Source: Leucobacter coleopterorum (GTDB taxonomy: Bacteria; Actinomycetota; Actinomycetes; Actinomycetales; Microbacteriaceae). From it: a stretch of 64,000 bases of DNA. How positions within the stretch are numbered: the first letter of the stretch is position 1; the number at the start of each line of letters is the position of its first letter. A program made the translations under genes and the position numbers. This document shows positions 1 to 9,536 of the stretch, in pieces. Location: assembly GCF_011382985.1 (NCBI RefSeq), contig NZ_CP049933.1, positions 1,550,001 to 1,614,000 on the forward strand, read 5' to 3'. A model generated the notes under the pieces. That model worked only from the letters and a program-made list of their open reading frames with translations, searched no databases and was not told where the DNA came from.

Positions 1-1
1 C

Positions 2-691
2 GTTGCCTGTTGCCCGCCCGGCAACGTCTCTCAGGTGCTCACCTATCGCGCTAAGGGCGATGTGGCGCTCTCTGTGTCGATGACCGCAGTCTCAAACGTG
101 ATCGCCATCTTCGTCATGCCAGCGAACCTTGCTTTTTGGGGTGGGCTGCATCCAACCGCGCACGAAATTCTCAAGACGGTGCGCCTCGAACCCCTGCAGA
201 TGCTGATCGAGATAGCCCTCATTATCGGTGCACCATTTGTGCTCGGCCTCTTGATCGCTCACCGCTGGCCGCGCTTTGCCGCGAAGGTGCAGCCCTGGGC
301 AAAACGGCTCAGCCTGCTGGCGCTGCTCGGATTTGTGCTGGCGGCCCTGCTGGGAAATCTGCAGCTCTTTATAACCTATATCGGGCTGGTGCTGGTCGCG
401 GTGTTTCTGCATGAAGCGATTTCGTTGGCGCTTGGCTGGGGTATTGCCCGCGGGTTCGGGCTACCGCCCAAAGCAAGGCGAGCGATGGCCTTTGAGTTGG
501 GCATCCGCAACGCCGGACTGGGCCTCGGCCTTGTGTTTACCTTCTTTGGAGGGCTCGGTGGCATGGCCGTTGTGGCGGGCTGGTGGGGCATCTGGGATAT
601 TATCGCGGGCCTGATCCTCGCGACGTTTTGGGCGCGTTACAGCACACGATCTGAGGCGCGCAGAGTTGCGCAGTCGGAGGTGCCAGCGTGA
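2..691 (+). CDS. Bile acid:sodium symporter family protein (5' truncated by window edge)
   Basis: The reading frame is open from the first bases, so the start lies outside the window; 229 residues remain. The visible N-terminal part reads CCPPGNVSQVLTYRAKGDVALSVSMTAVSN, split here only by context: a Cys/Pro-Gly-Asn/Ser stretch followed by Lys-Gly-Asp-Val-Ala-Leu-Ser, which is the conserved core of the BASS (bile acid:sodium symporter, SBF) family. Several hydrophobic segments follow, as expected for an inner-membrane sodium-coupled transporter of organic anions. The substrate cannot be read from sequence. The TGA stop overlaps the GTG start of the next gene (GTGA), so the two are probably co-translated. 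Confidence 0.8.
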   Translation, partial: VACCPPGNVSQVLTYRAKGDVALSVSMTAVSNVIAIFVMPANLAFWGGLHPTAHEILKTVRLEPLQMLIEIALIIGAPFVLGLLIAHRWPRFAAKVQPWAKRLSLLALLGFVLAALLGNLQLFITYIGLVLVAVFLHEAISLALGWGIARGFGLPPKARRAMAFELGIRNAGLGLGLVFTFFGGLGGMAVVAGWWGIWDIIAGLILATFWARYSTRSEARRVAQSEVPA

Positions 692-1709
692 ATGCTGAGG
701 CATTGCATGCCGAGGATACAAACACCGAGTTGACGGGGCGCCGTGTGCTTATTACGGGTGGCAACGGGTTTTTGGGACGCTCCGTTATCGAGCAACTGTG
801 TCGTGGGGGCAGGATCGCCGGCGTTGAACACGTGGTCAGCGCAGATATTCGCCTGCCCGCCGACGGTGACCGGATCCCAACCGTGAGTTATGAGCTTTGC
901 GACGTGACGGATGCGACTGCGCTGCCTCCGCTGTTGCGTAAGCACGGGATCACGACCGTGATCCACCTCGCCTCGATCGTGAACCCGGGCAAACAGACAA
1001 CCGAGGCGCAGGAGTACGCGGTCGACGTCACCGGAAGCCGAAACACAATCGACTCCTGCCTCGCTGAGGGAGTGCAGCGCATCATCGTGTCTTCGAGCGG
1101 GGCGGCCTACGGGTACCATGCTGATAACCCGAGTGGCTTACCGAGGCGGACCCGCTTCGTGGCAACGACGAGTTTTCGTACAGCAAGCACAAACGCCTGG
1201 TTGAAGAGATGCTTGCTGAGTGTCGCGAGCAGCATCCCGAGCTTGAGCAGAGCATCTTCAGGATCGGCACGATCCTCGGAGAGGGGTTGCAGAATCAGAT
1301 CACGGCCCTGTTTGACGCGAAGCGGGTGCTCGCGATTGCGGGCAGCGACTCCCCCTACGTGTTTATTTGGCACAGCGACGTGGCGACGGTGCTCGCAAAA
1401 GCAGTGACGAGCCCGGTTACCGGCATCTTTAACGTGGCGGGAACGGGCGCTCTCACGATCCAGAACATTGCCGCTCGCATGGGTAAGCGCAATCTAACGC
1501 TGCCGGCCTGGCTGCTATCGGTCGGACTCACTGTGGCACACGCGGTTAGGCTAACCCCGCACACGGCTGCCCGCGTGAACTTTGTGCGTTACCGGCCCGT
1601 GTTGAGCAATACGGCGCTCATAGAACGCTTCGGTTACACCCCGAGCAAAACGTCGGCGGAAGCCTTTGAGGCTTTCTGGGCGAGCCGTCCTCAGAAGCAC
1701 TCGGACTAG
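688..1709 (+). CDS. NAD-dependent epimerase/dehydratase (SDR), with one frameshift
   Basis: An extended short-chain dehydrogenase of about 340 residues once the frame is restored. The dinucleotide-binding loop TGGNGFLG is at residues 23-30, and the YxxxK catalytic pair appears as YSKHK after the frame break. The start is the GTG that overlaps the stop of the upstream symporter gene. The frame breaks in the CCC run at about 1128-1130: upstream reads ...YHADNPSGLP, while one extra C restores the family-like ...HADNPEWLTEADPLRGND continuing to the end. The stop overlaps the stop of the convergent photolyase gene by a few bases. The substrate is unknown; sugar-nucleotide or NmrA-like roles are both possible. 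Confidence 0.75.
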
Positions 1710-3233
1710 CCCAGCCCAACGGCCCGCATCTCGTCGTAAGCGGCAAGCGCGGATACGCGCGTTTTGCGCAGATCGACAATCGGCGTGGGGTACGACGCAC
1801 CAAACAGCGTCTCGGCCTCGGGGGCACGCTTGCCCGCAACTTCCCCTCAAATTCAGGGACCCAACGCTGAATATAGTGAGCCTCGGGGTCAAACTTCTTT
1901 GCCTGCGTCTCCGGGTTGAACACCCGAAAATAAGGGGCCGCGTCCACCCCGCTGCCGGCAACCCACTGCCAGTTTCCCGGGTTGCTCGCCTCGTCGGCGT
2001 CGACGAGAGTGTCCCAGAACCAGGCTTCACCGATGCGCCAGTCGACCAAAAGGTTCTTGACCAAAAAACTGGCAGCGACCATTCTGACCCGGTTGTGCAT
2101 GACGCCCGTGTGCCACAGCTCGCGCATGCCCGCGTCGACAAGAGGAACGCCCGTTTGCCCCGTCTGCCAGGCTTCCAGTTGTTTAGAATCAGGATCCTTC
2201 CAAGGAAACGCGTCAAACTCGGGACGCACGTTCTGGTCACGAAGACGGGCATGTAAAACAGGATGCTGGCGTTGAACTCGCGCCACCCGATCTCGCTCAA
2301 GAACTTCGCTGCGTTGTCGAGCGATTGCCCGGAGAGCAGGGTTCGCTTTGCCAGGTCTACGGCGTGCCAAACCTGGAATGGGCTAATCTCACCAAACCGC
2401 AGGTGTGGGCTGAGCATCGAGTTCACCGCTTCGGAGGGTTCGTCGCGACGGTGGTACGAAGCCAATCCAATCTCAAGAAACGTGCTCAAACGATTCAGGG
2501 CACCCTGCTCCCCCGGCTGCCAGGTCTCGCGTAACCCTGACGCCCAGTCGGGATTCCCTGGCAAGAGGTTCCAAGACGACAGATTATCGCTGGCAACGTG
2601 TGTCGTCGGTGTTGTGATTTGCTCTGGTGCGGGTAGGGGTGCACGCGGCACCGGTCTACTCAGGCAAGCGCGCCAGTAGGGTGTGAAGACTCGAAACGGA
2701 GTGCCCGATCCCGTGCTGACTGTCCAGGGTTCGTGAAGCAGGTTCGCTTGAAAGCTGTGCGCGTCGATTCCTGAGACGTGCAGTCGCGATTTGATGGCGC
2801 CGTCGACGGCGCGGGCGTTTGTGTAGCGGCGATTCCAGTAGACCCCGGTCGCGTTCACCTCGTGCGCGAGTTCGGGAATCACCGACGCCGCATTGCCACG
2901 GCGCAAGACCAACTCGCATCCGATCGCGCGCAGCCTTGAAGCCAGTGCGGTGAGCGAGTGGTGTAACCACCACCGCGACGCGCCTCCCAGGGGCCGGGGT
3001 GCGTTCGAATCGGGTACGGACTGGTGTGCCTCTTTAAATTCCAGGCCGTGCGACGAATTCTGGGCCGGCAATGGGTACTCCGTGGCGTCGGACTCTTCGA
3101 GCACATACACGACAACAACCGCACCCTGCTCGCCTGCGGCCTGAATACCAGCGATCAACGCGGGGTTGTCTTCAAGCCTGAGATCGTTGCGCAGCCACAC
3201 CAAGCTCACGGTTGGACTGTCGGGTTTACTCAC
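1706..3233 (-). CDS. phr: Deoxyribodipyrimidine photolyase / cryptochrome family, two frameshifts
   Basis: Light-driven repair enzyme for UV-induced pyrimidine dimers, about 509 residues after repair. The N-terminal photolyase domain begins with WLRNDLRLEDNPAL (residues 13-26). The C-terminal FAD-binding domain shows GWREFNASIL, RPEFDAFPW, GVPLVDAGMRELWHTG, MHNRVRM and GNWQW, all typical class I photolyase signatures. Two breaks interrupt it. One lies in the GGG run (plus strand) near 2247-2249, just before the RPEFDAFPW segment. The other lies in the CCCC run at 1843-1846, after which the C-terminal ending GASYPTPIVDL...AVGLG is restored. Both are explained by one missing base. The start ATG overlaps the stop of the upstream SDR gene by 8 bases, indicating coupling. 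Confidence 0.88.
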
Positions 3234-4728
3234 CGTTTTTGGCTCCTGCGGCTTGAATGATTCGGTTTGCCATACCGCTAAAGATTATGCCGTGGAAGGG
3301 AAGAATGGAAAACCAGTAGAGCCTGCCAAACAGTCCGCGTGGAAAGAAGATGGCGCGCTGTTGGTATCGACACCCTTGGCCATCGTCACTAGGCTCGGCG
3401 CTTAGTTCAAGCCAGGCCCGCCCAGGAACCTTCATCTCCGCGCGCAGACGCAGGAGGCGCCCACGGTCTAGACCTTCGACGCGCCAGAAGTCGAGCGCTT
3501 CGCCAACGAACAGCGTGTTGGGGTCTCGCCGTCCGCGCCGCAGGCCCACTCCTCCGACAAACTTGTCCATCCAGCCCCGCAGCGCCCATGCTAGCGGAAA
3601 AGAATACCAGCCGCGTTCCCCTCCAATGCCCTCGATGACACGCCAAAGCTGATCAACCGAGGCGTCGGACTCCCGACTGCGCAGATCGGTGTACACGCTG
3701 TGCCCTGCCCAGTCGGGATCGCTGGGCAGCGGATCGCTGGGAGCTCCGGCGACAGAGGCGTTTTGCCAGCTCGTCACGACCTGACCGTCACGCATCTTGC
3801 CGAGTGCGAGACGCACCGCTTGGCGGTACCCAGTGCGACCGCCGCCGGGTTCGGGAATGAGTGCATCAAGATCTCGCTCCCGTACAACGCAGCTGTGCTG
3901 GAGCGACTCAACGAGTGGGCCCGCCAGGCTGTGCGGGATTGGCGTGACAACATTTACCCAGTGCGCGGCGAGTCGCGGGGTGAGTACCGGCAGAGCAAGG
4001 ATCAAGCGCTTGGGCAGCCCCGCTTCCGCGGCGTAGCCGTTCATGGCATCCGCATAGCTCAGCACATCAGGGCCTCCGATGTCGAAGGTCCGGTTTGTGC
4101 GCGCGTCAATGTCCAATACATGCACGAGGTAATAGAGCACGTCACGGACCGCAATTGGTTGCACGCGATTTCTTACCCATTTTGGTGCGGGCATCCACGG
4201 AAGCACGTCGGTCAGGTGCCGGATCATCTCAAACGAAGCGGATCCTGAACCGATGACCACCCCCGCCTGCAATACAACAGCCGGAACCGTCGACTCCAAG
4301 AGCACGTTACCCACCGTCGTGCGGGAACGAAGGTGCGGTGAGAGTGGCCCGTCGGGGTGCAGCCCGCTCAGGTAGACGAAGCGTGCGACACCGGCGGATT
4401 CCGCTGCCGCCACGAAGTTGGTCGCGCACTCTTGTTCGGTGCCAGAAAAGGTCTTCCGGCTAGCGCCAGGACCCATCGAGTGAACAAGATAGTAGGCAGC
4501 GTCGACGTCCTTGAATGCGGCAGAGAGTGCTGCGGGATCAAGCAGGTCCCCCTTGAACACCTCGACGTCAGAAGCCCAGGGAATGTCTCGTAGACGGTCC
4601 GGGTCGCGCACGAGCACTCGCACACTGTAACCAGCTTCAATCAACAACGGAACCAATCGTCCGCCAATGTATCCACTCGCGCCTGTGACCAGGATCTTGA
4701 GTGGGCTCCCATCATGCAGCGCCGTCAT
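3226..4728 (-). CDS. SDR family NAD(P)-binding protein with C-terminal DUF2867
   Basis: A 500-residue two-domain protein. The N-terminal NAD(P)-binding Rossmann domain starts with VTGASGYIGGRL near residues 14-25 and contains YLVHSMG and FVYLSGLHP, typical of atypical NmrA-like SDRs. The last third (about 330-500) fits DUF2867: W(R)VIEGIGGERGWYSF, then a hydrophobic end rich in Phe/Trp (FFPRGLFGRLYWFSILPFHG). It lies directly upstream of the photolyase with an 8-base overlap, so they form a transcription unit. Such SDR-DUF2867 proteins often sit next to photolyase genes in actinobacteria, but the substrate is unknown. No break is seen in this gene. Confidence 0.82.
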   Translation of the reverse strand: MTALHDGSPLKILVTGASGYIGGRLVPLLIEAGYSVRVLVRDPDRLRDIPWASDVEVFKGDLLDPAALSAAFKDVDAAYYLVHSMGPGASRKTFSGTEQECATNFVAAAESAGVARFVYLSGLHPDGPLSPHLRSRTTVGNVLLESTVPAVVLQAGVVIGSGSASFEMIRHLTDVLPWMPAPKWVRNRVQPIAVRDVLYYLVHVLDIDARTNRTFDIGGPDVLSYADAMNGYAAEAGLPKRLILALPVLTPRLAAHWVNVVTPIPHSLAGPLVESLQHSCVVRERDLDALIPEPGGGRTGYRQAVRLALGKMRDGQVVTSWQNASVAGAPSDPLPSDPDWAGHSVYTDLRSRESDASVDQLWRVIEGIGGERGWYSFPLAWALRGWMDKFVGGVGLRRGRRDPNTLFVGEALDFWRVEGLDRGRLLRLRAEMKVPGRAWLELSAEPSDDGQGCRYQQRAIFFPRGLFGRLYWFSILPFHGIIFSGMANRIIQAAGAKNGE

Positions 4729-4852
4729 GTAGGTAGTTTAGAGTCGACAACGCTCACAAATTTAGGGGTTGCGTTTGCAACCTCTAGCGCGACAAGCCCA
4801 GAAGTGTGACGATAGGTCAGGGAACCGCAATCAGTTGAGCAAAGGAGCCATC

Positions 4853-5200
4853 GTGATTGGAAGCTTGTACGCCGTAGTTCTTGACTGCCCCGATCCGGCG
4901 CTCCTCGCCGAGTTTTACCGCAGTTTTTTGGGCGGCAGGATCGAACAAGACGGCGAATGGGTTGACCTTATCTTGCCGGGCAACGGTGCACGCCTGAGTT
5001 TTCAGCACTCACCCGGCTTTGTGCCACCGCGCTGGCCAGGTGACGACGGCGACCAGCAATCACACCTTGATATTTCGGTCGGAGACATTGAAGAGGCACA
5101 CGACAGAATCGTCGACTGTGGCGCCCGCTTTATCGAAGCCCACGAGGGATTTCGTGTGTACCTCGACCCTGCTGGCCATCCGTTCTGCACAGTGCGGTAG
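4853..5200 (+). CDS. VOC family (glyoxalase/dioxygenase-fold) protein
   Basis: A 115-residue single-domain protein of the vicinal oxygen chelate superfamily: SLYAVVLDCPDPALLAEFY at the start of the first beta-alpha-beta-beta-beta unit, GGRIEQDGEWVDLILP in the middle, QSHLDISVGDIEEAH at the second unit, and DPAGHPFCTV at the end, which is the usual metal-ligand or C-terminal motif. I chose the GTG at 4853 because AAAGGAG lies just upstream; a longer reading from 4769 has no such site. It stands alone between divergent and convergent neighbours. The specific reaction cannot be predicted. Confidence 0.82.
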   Translation: MIGSLYAVVLDCPDPALLAEFYRSFLGGRIEQDGEWVDLILPGNGARLSFQHSPGFVPPRWPGDDGDQQSHLDISVGDIEEAHDRIVDCGARFIEAHEGFRVYLDPAGHPFCTVR

Positions 5201-5206
5201 CAGCGT

Positions 5207-6318
5207 TTATAGGCTGCGCTCCCCTGCGGTCAGCGCATTGAGGCGTGACATGCAGCGCTGGTACTTCTTGCGGTAACCACCATCGATCATTCCGCCGCCG
5301 AAGATATCGGTGAGCGGGATGCCGGTGGCCCGGATCGGGATCTGGGCGTCATAAACTCTGTCAATAAACGCAACGACACGTAGAGCTGCGGATTGGTCTG
5401 TCAGTTCGTGCACCCCACGCAACCCGATGGCTTGGATGCCACCGAGCATGCCGACGTAACTAGAGGGGTGCACCGTGGCGAGGTGAGCCACAAAAGCGTC
5501 GAAGTCATCGTCGGTCATGCGTTCCCCAGCTGCCGCTGAGTCAGCGAGCGCAAAGAGGTAGGCATCGTCCGAGAGTGTCACAGCATCACCCTCAATATCC
5601 CGCTGGCGATAGTCGGTGCCGTCGATGCGGATTGTGGTGAATCGCGCAGACATCGCCTGGATCTCACGCATGAAATCGGACGCTGCAAACCGACCCTCGC
5701 CAAGTGCGTTCGGAGGTGTGTTTGAGGTGGCGACGATTCTTGAGCCGGACTCAGTGAGGTCCTTAATCATGCGGGTCATGAGCATCGTGTCACCCGGATC
5801 ATCGAGCTCAAACTCATCAATACAGATCAGCCTTGCACCCTGCAGAACACCGATTGCTCCGTTGTAGCCGAGTGCGCCTACGAGCGCGGTGTACTCAATG
5901 AACGTGCCGAAATACTTACGCCCGGCGGTTGCGTGCCATGTTGCCGCGAGCAGGTGCGTCTTACCGACTCCAAAACCGCCGTCGAGGTACACACCTGGTT
6001 TGGTCGGAGCCGCCGCCGCGGGTGCGGTCTGCTTCTTGCGGCCAAGCCCGAACAGGCCACCGCGGGCGACAGGCGCCTCTGGTTCTGCGAACGCGCGAAG
6101 CAGATCCCGTGCCTCGGCCTGCGACAGGTATTCGGCGTCGGGCCGATATGAGTCAAAGGTCGCCTGGTCGAACTGTGGCGGTGGCACCAGCGTCGCCACC
6201 AATTCGGTGCCGGAAATGCTTGGGCTGCGATCGACGAGTCGTGCAGAGCTGCGCTGGGCTGTTTCTGGGAGCTGAGTCTCGGGGGCATCGGAGCTAGTGT
6301 AGCCGGATGCCGGTGCAA
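5207..6318 (-). CDS. zapE: Cell division protein ZapE (AFG1-like ATPase), start region probably frameshifted
   Basis: AAA+ ATPase of the ZapE/AFG1 family, about 370 residues. Walker A is GGFGVGKTHLL and Walker B is LICIDEFEL, followed by the sensor segment IVATSNTPP; FxxxxFTTIRIDGTDYR and a C-terminal RCMSRL follow. In Proteobacteria ZapE helps constrict the Z ring; the actinobacterial role is less studied. The open frame runs upstream to a TTG at 6382, inside the hydrolase gene, with no good start. A better model is the TTG at 6318, just after GGAGG (6323-6327), or the ATG at 6288. Both need one extra base in the GGGGG run at 6281-6285, matching the error pattern elsewhere in this window. 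The N-terminus is therefore inferred. Confidence 0.82.
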
Positions 6319-6341
6319 GCTGCCTCCGTATGAGCTCTCGA

Positions 6342-7534
6342 TTATTCTCCGCGCCAGGGCGGCCGCGGCAACGAGCGAGCAAACTGTTCTGTTACGCGTT
6401 CCCAGGGCTCGGCATCAACGTTCCACAGCTTTACGTGTTCGCCCTCATTTTGCAGACGCAGCTGCACGAGGTCAGGGCGTGCGTTGGCTAGCCGTTGTGA
6501 GCTCTCGCATGGCACAAACGTGTCGCCCAAACTCGCATGAATCAGCACGGGAACCGTTAGATGGCGTGCAAACGAATCGGGAGTGAGTTTTGCGAACGCG
6601 ATCCCTTCAGGTTCGCCTCCGCGCACAACACCCGAGTCAAGTAGCCGAATACCGATATCAGCAATCGCTTTCGGAGCGAAAAACAGGCTTGCGTGGTATC
6701 TCAACAGCGTGGTCCAATCTACGGCGGGTGAATCAAGGATCAGCCCGTCGATCACAGCGCTGTATTCTCCGCTGGTGGCCGCCACCAGGCATGCAGTGCC
6801 GCCCATCGACCAACCGAACAGTGTGACTCGAGCCGCGCCACGACGCAACGCCTCAGCAATCGCGGCATCGACATCTCTACTCTCGGCGATGCCGATCCCG
6901 TAGCGACCGTTTTCGCCCGCGGGTGCCCCCGGATCATTGCGGTAACTGATGACGAGGCTCGTGATCCCCGCCCTCGCGAGCGGCGCAACCCCGCGCAGGG
7001 TTTCCTCCGGCAAAGCCCCTTACCGTGAACATGCACAGCCCAGCGGTGCTTCTTCGCGCGACGAGGGTGGATTAGCCAAGCCTCTGCCTCCCCCAGTTCA
7101 GTCGGATACGTCATACGCTCGACACGAAAACCGAGTTCTTCTGGCGAGGCGAACCACCAGCCAGCAATGCGTCCCCTTGTTCCGACTGTGAGTGATCCGC
7201 GATCCACCTGCAAAACCTCGCGCACAACCCTGCCCGCGCGCGTCTCCAGCACAGGCCCGAGGCGTGCATGGCCCGCGTCGCTGTTGAAACGGAACGAAAA
7301 GCGCCCGGGTAGATCGGCGTCTTGCCCAACGAGCCACACGTACTGCCGCGACTCTGACTGCTTCATCTGATCCACCACGATGGGCATGTCAACTTCTCTG
7401 GGCAAGACTGCCTTGCGTGCGAGGGTAACTCCCGCCGCAACCGCTCCCGCCAACCCAAGAGCGGCTGCTCCACCGGCGATGGCCGCTCCGCGACCCCACC
7501 ACTCTCTCCAGGCGCTCTTCTCGGCTTCCGCCAT
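6342..7534 (-). CDS. Alpha/beta hydrolase with N-terminal membrane anchor, one frameshift
   Basis: About 397 residues after frame repair. The N-terminus has a glycine/alanine-rich hydrophobic segment (residues about 15-37) that looks like a membrane anchor. The C-terminal half is an alpha/beta hydrolase: HVHGKG before the break corresponds to the oxyanion HG loop, GWSMGG is the nucleophile elbow (catalytic Ser), and the late GEHVKLWN supplies the likely His. The frame breaks in the CCCC run (plus strand) at 7016-7019; one extra base joins HGKG to ALPEETLRG. The start ATG at 7534 is preceded by AAGGAGG. Substrate unknown. The gene probably is co-transcribed with zapE, whose start lies just downstream. 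Confidence 0.8.
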
Positions 7535-7611
7535 GACGTACCTCCTTTGAGATCGGCGCTTACCGGCGTGGCAACCGCAACTCACTTACAGCAAACTCTA
7601 GTCTTCCCTGT

Positions 7612-8229
7612 GTGATGGCAACGATCGCGGGGCAACCGTTAGAGTTCACCGCCGCCGCCGATCAAATTCGCGGGGCAACACTGCGGCGCGAACTCAAGAT
7701 GCGTGAGATACCCGCGCCCGAGCGTATTGCTCCCTACTCCGTTGCGCTTGCCGCCGGTGTTGCACGGGCTGCCGAAGACGACTCCGTCGACGATGTCATC
7801 GATTCCGCATACGGTGCGGGCAGAATCATCTTGATGTTTGACCCCGAGTCTGCTGAAGAGTGGGGCGGTCCGTTTCGAATTATCTGTTTTGCGCAGGCGC
7901 CGCTTGAAATTGAGATTGGTGTGGATCCCTTCATCTCTGATGTCGCTTGGTCATGGCTGGTTGATGCGCTTGATTCTCGCGACGCAAGTTACACCTACCT
8001 GTCGGGCACAGCCACCAAGACCCTTTCAAGTGGGTTTGGATCGCTCGAAGCTCAGGGAGATGCGGCGCAGATCGAACTTCGCGCTTCTTGGACACCTACC
8101 GGAGTAAACTTTGCTGCGCACGTTGAAGCCTGGTCGGAACTGCTGTGTTTGCTGGCGGGATTGCCGCATCAGGAGGGTATCGAGTCCCTCACCGCTCGGC
8201 GCACACGACAGGGGCTTACTGGCGCATGA
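7612..8229 (+). CDS. DUF3000 family protein
   Basis: A 205-residue protein of the actinobacteria-specific DUF3000 family. Recognisable features are the early LRRELKMREIPAPERIAPYSVALAA segment (described, not quoted in full elsewhere), the Trp-rich centre PFISDVAWSWL, and a C-terminal HVEAWSELLCLLAGLP. The start is either GTG 7612 or ATG 7615; no clear ribosome site is visible. Its stop overlaps the ATG of the following HRDC/RNase D gene (ATGA), the same pairing as Rv2680-Rv2681 in M. tuberculosis, so both are probably co-expressed. Function is unknown. Confidence 0.85.
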   Translation: MMATIAGQPLEFTAAADQIRGATLRRELKMREIPAPERIAPYSVALAAGVARAAEDDSVDDVIDSAYGAGRIILMFDPESAEEWGGPFRIICFAQAPLEIEIGVDPFISDVAWSWLVDALDSRDASYTYLSGTATKTLSSGFGSLEAQGDAAQIELRASWTPTGVNFAAHVEAWSELLCLLAGLPHQEGIESLTARRTRQGLTGA

Positions 8230-9422
8230 ACGACATGGTTAAACAGTCAGAGCTCGAGACGTCGTGGTCAATGGTCACAGACGACGCGGGAGTGCAGAAG
8301 GCTGCGGCGCTGTTGGGTGCCGGTAGCGGGCCCGTGGGGGTTGACGCCGAGCGCGCCTCGGGATTCACTTACGGCTCCGAGGCTTACCTTGTGCAGGTGT
8401 TTCGTCGGGGATCTGGCACGTTTCTGTTCGACCCTGTTGGTATCGAGAACTTCGCCCCACTCGCGGAGGCGCTCCAGAGCGAAGAGTGGATTTTCCATGC
8501 CGCATCGCAAGACATCCCCTGTCTCGACGAAATCGGTCTGCACCCACCACGTATTTTCGACACGGAACTTGCCGCGCGACTACTCGGGTACGAGCGCGTT
8601 GGGCTGGGTGCCGTTGTTGAGCAACTACTCGGGGTAAAACTCGAAAAAGCCCACTCGGCCGCCGACTGGTCGCAGCGCCCCCTTCCTGAGCCGTGGCTTG
8701 AGTATGCCGCGCTGGACGTTGCGCTGCTACCAGACTTGCGCGACGCGGTGGCGAAGGACCTCGCTGAACAGGGTAAAGAAGAATATGCCTCCGCCGAGTT
8801 CGAGGCAGTGCGTAATAAGCCCGAGAAACCGAAAAACCCTGAGCCGTGGCGCAACCTCTCCAACGGACAATCACTGCGATCTCCGCGTGCCCTAGCGCTG
8901 GCGCGTGAGCTTTGGCTCGCGCGCGACGAACTCGCTCGAACCAAAGACATCGCCCCGGGCCGATTGGTGCCGGATCGTTCGATCGTGGCTGCTGCTGCCG
9001 CCAACCCGCGCTCCAAAGGTGAACTTGCCAAACTCGCAACCTTTCGTGGTCGCGCGAGTCGCACGGAGATTGACCGTTGGTGGCAGGCGATTTTGCGCGG
9101 CAAGACAACCGAAGACCTTCCTGGTCCACGCCCGCGTGATCCAGGCGCTATCCCCCACCATCGAGCTTGGGCGCAGCGTTACCCCGAAGCCGCTGCTCGC
9201 TTGGCGGCCGCGCGTGCGGGGGTTGAAGCAGAGGCTGAACGCCAGAACATGCCTGCCGAGAACCTGATTACTCCCGATTTTGTGCGAAAGCTGGCGTGGA
9301 ATCCCCCGGAGGATCTCTCGCCCGAGAGTATTGCACTGCGTCTCAAAGAGGTCGGTGCGCGTGACTGGCAGGCTGCACTAACTGCACCAATTCTTGCTGC
9401 TGCTTTTGTAGAGAGTGCATAA
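8226..9422 (+). CDS. HRDC domain-containing ribonuclease D-like 3'-5' exonuclease
   Basis: A 398-residue DEDD-type exonuclease. The N-terminal nuclease domain shows GVDAE (Asp40 and Glu42), then FHAASQDIPCL and YAALDVALLPDL, which correspond to Exo I, II and III of RNase D, including the DEDDy tyrosine. The middle carries an HRDC helical domain (about 215-300, ALALARELWLARDELA...). The C-terminus ends in a helical extension typical of the actinobacterial proteins. In Escherichia coli RNase D trims tRNA and other stable RNA 3' ends; the actinobacterial substrate is less sure. ATG 8226 overlaps the stop of DUF3000, so I prefer it to the longer reading. Confidence 0.88.
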   Translation: MNDMVKQSELETSWSMVTDDAGVQKAAALLGAGSGPVGVDAERASGFTYGSEAYLVQVFRRGSGTFLFDPVGIENFAPLAEALQSEEWIFHAASQDIPCLDEIGLHPPRIFDTELAARLLGYERVGLGAVVEQLLGVKLEKAHSAADWSQRPLPEPWLEYAALDVALLPDLRDAVAKDLAEQGKEEYASAEFEAVRNKPEKPKNPEPWRNLSNGQSLRSPRALALARELWLARDELARTKDIAPGRLVPDRSIVAAAAANPRSKGELAKLATFRGRASRTEIDRWWQAILRGKTTEDLPGPRPRDPGAIPHHRAWAQRYPEAAARLAAARAGVEAEAERQNMPAENLITPDFVRKLAWNPPEDLSPESIALRLKEVGARDWQAALTAPILAAAFVESA

Positions 9423-9536
9423 AGGTTCTCGGTCTCTGGTGTGTTCTCGCGTTGATTCTGCACGTCCTCACCCGGCGGTGAGACTCCGTCCCTAAGATGG
9501 GGGCAGAAGTATGACAACACACCTGATGGAGGCGAA

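Noticed and set aside
5878-6318. Separate 146-residue gene on the minus strand at the start of zapE
   Set aside because: Only its first codons may matter, as the true zapE N-terminus before a frame error; the rest is out of frame with the conserved ATPase.
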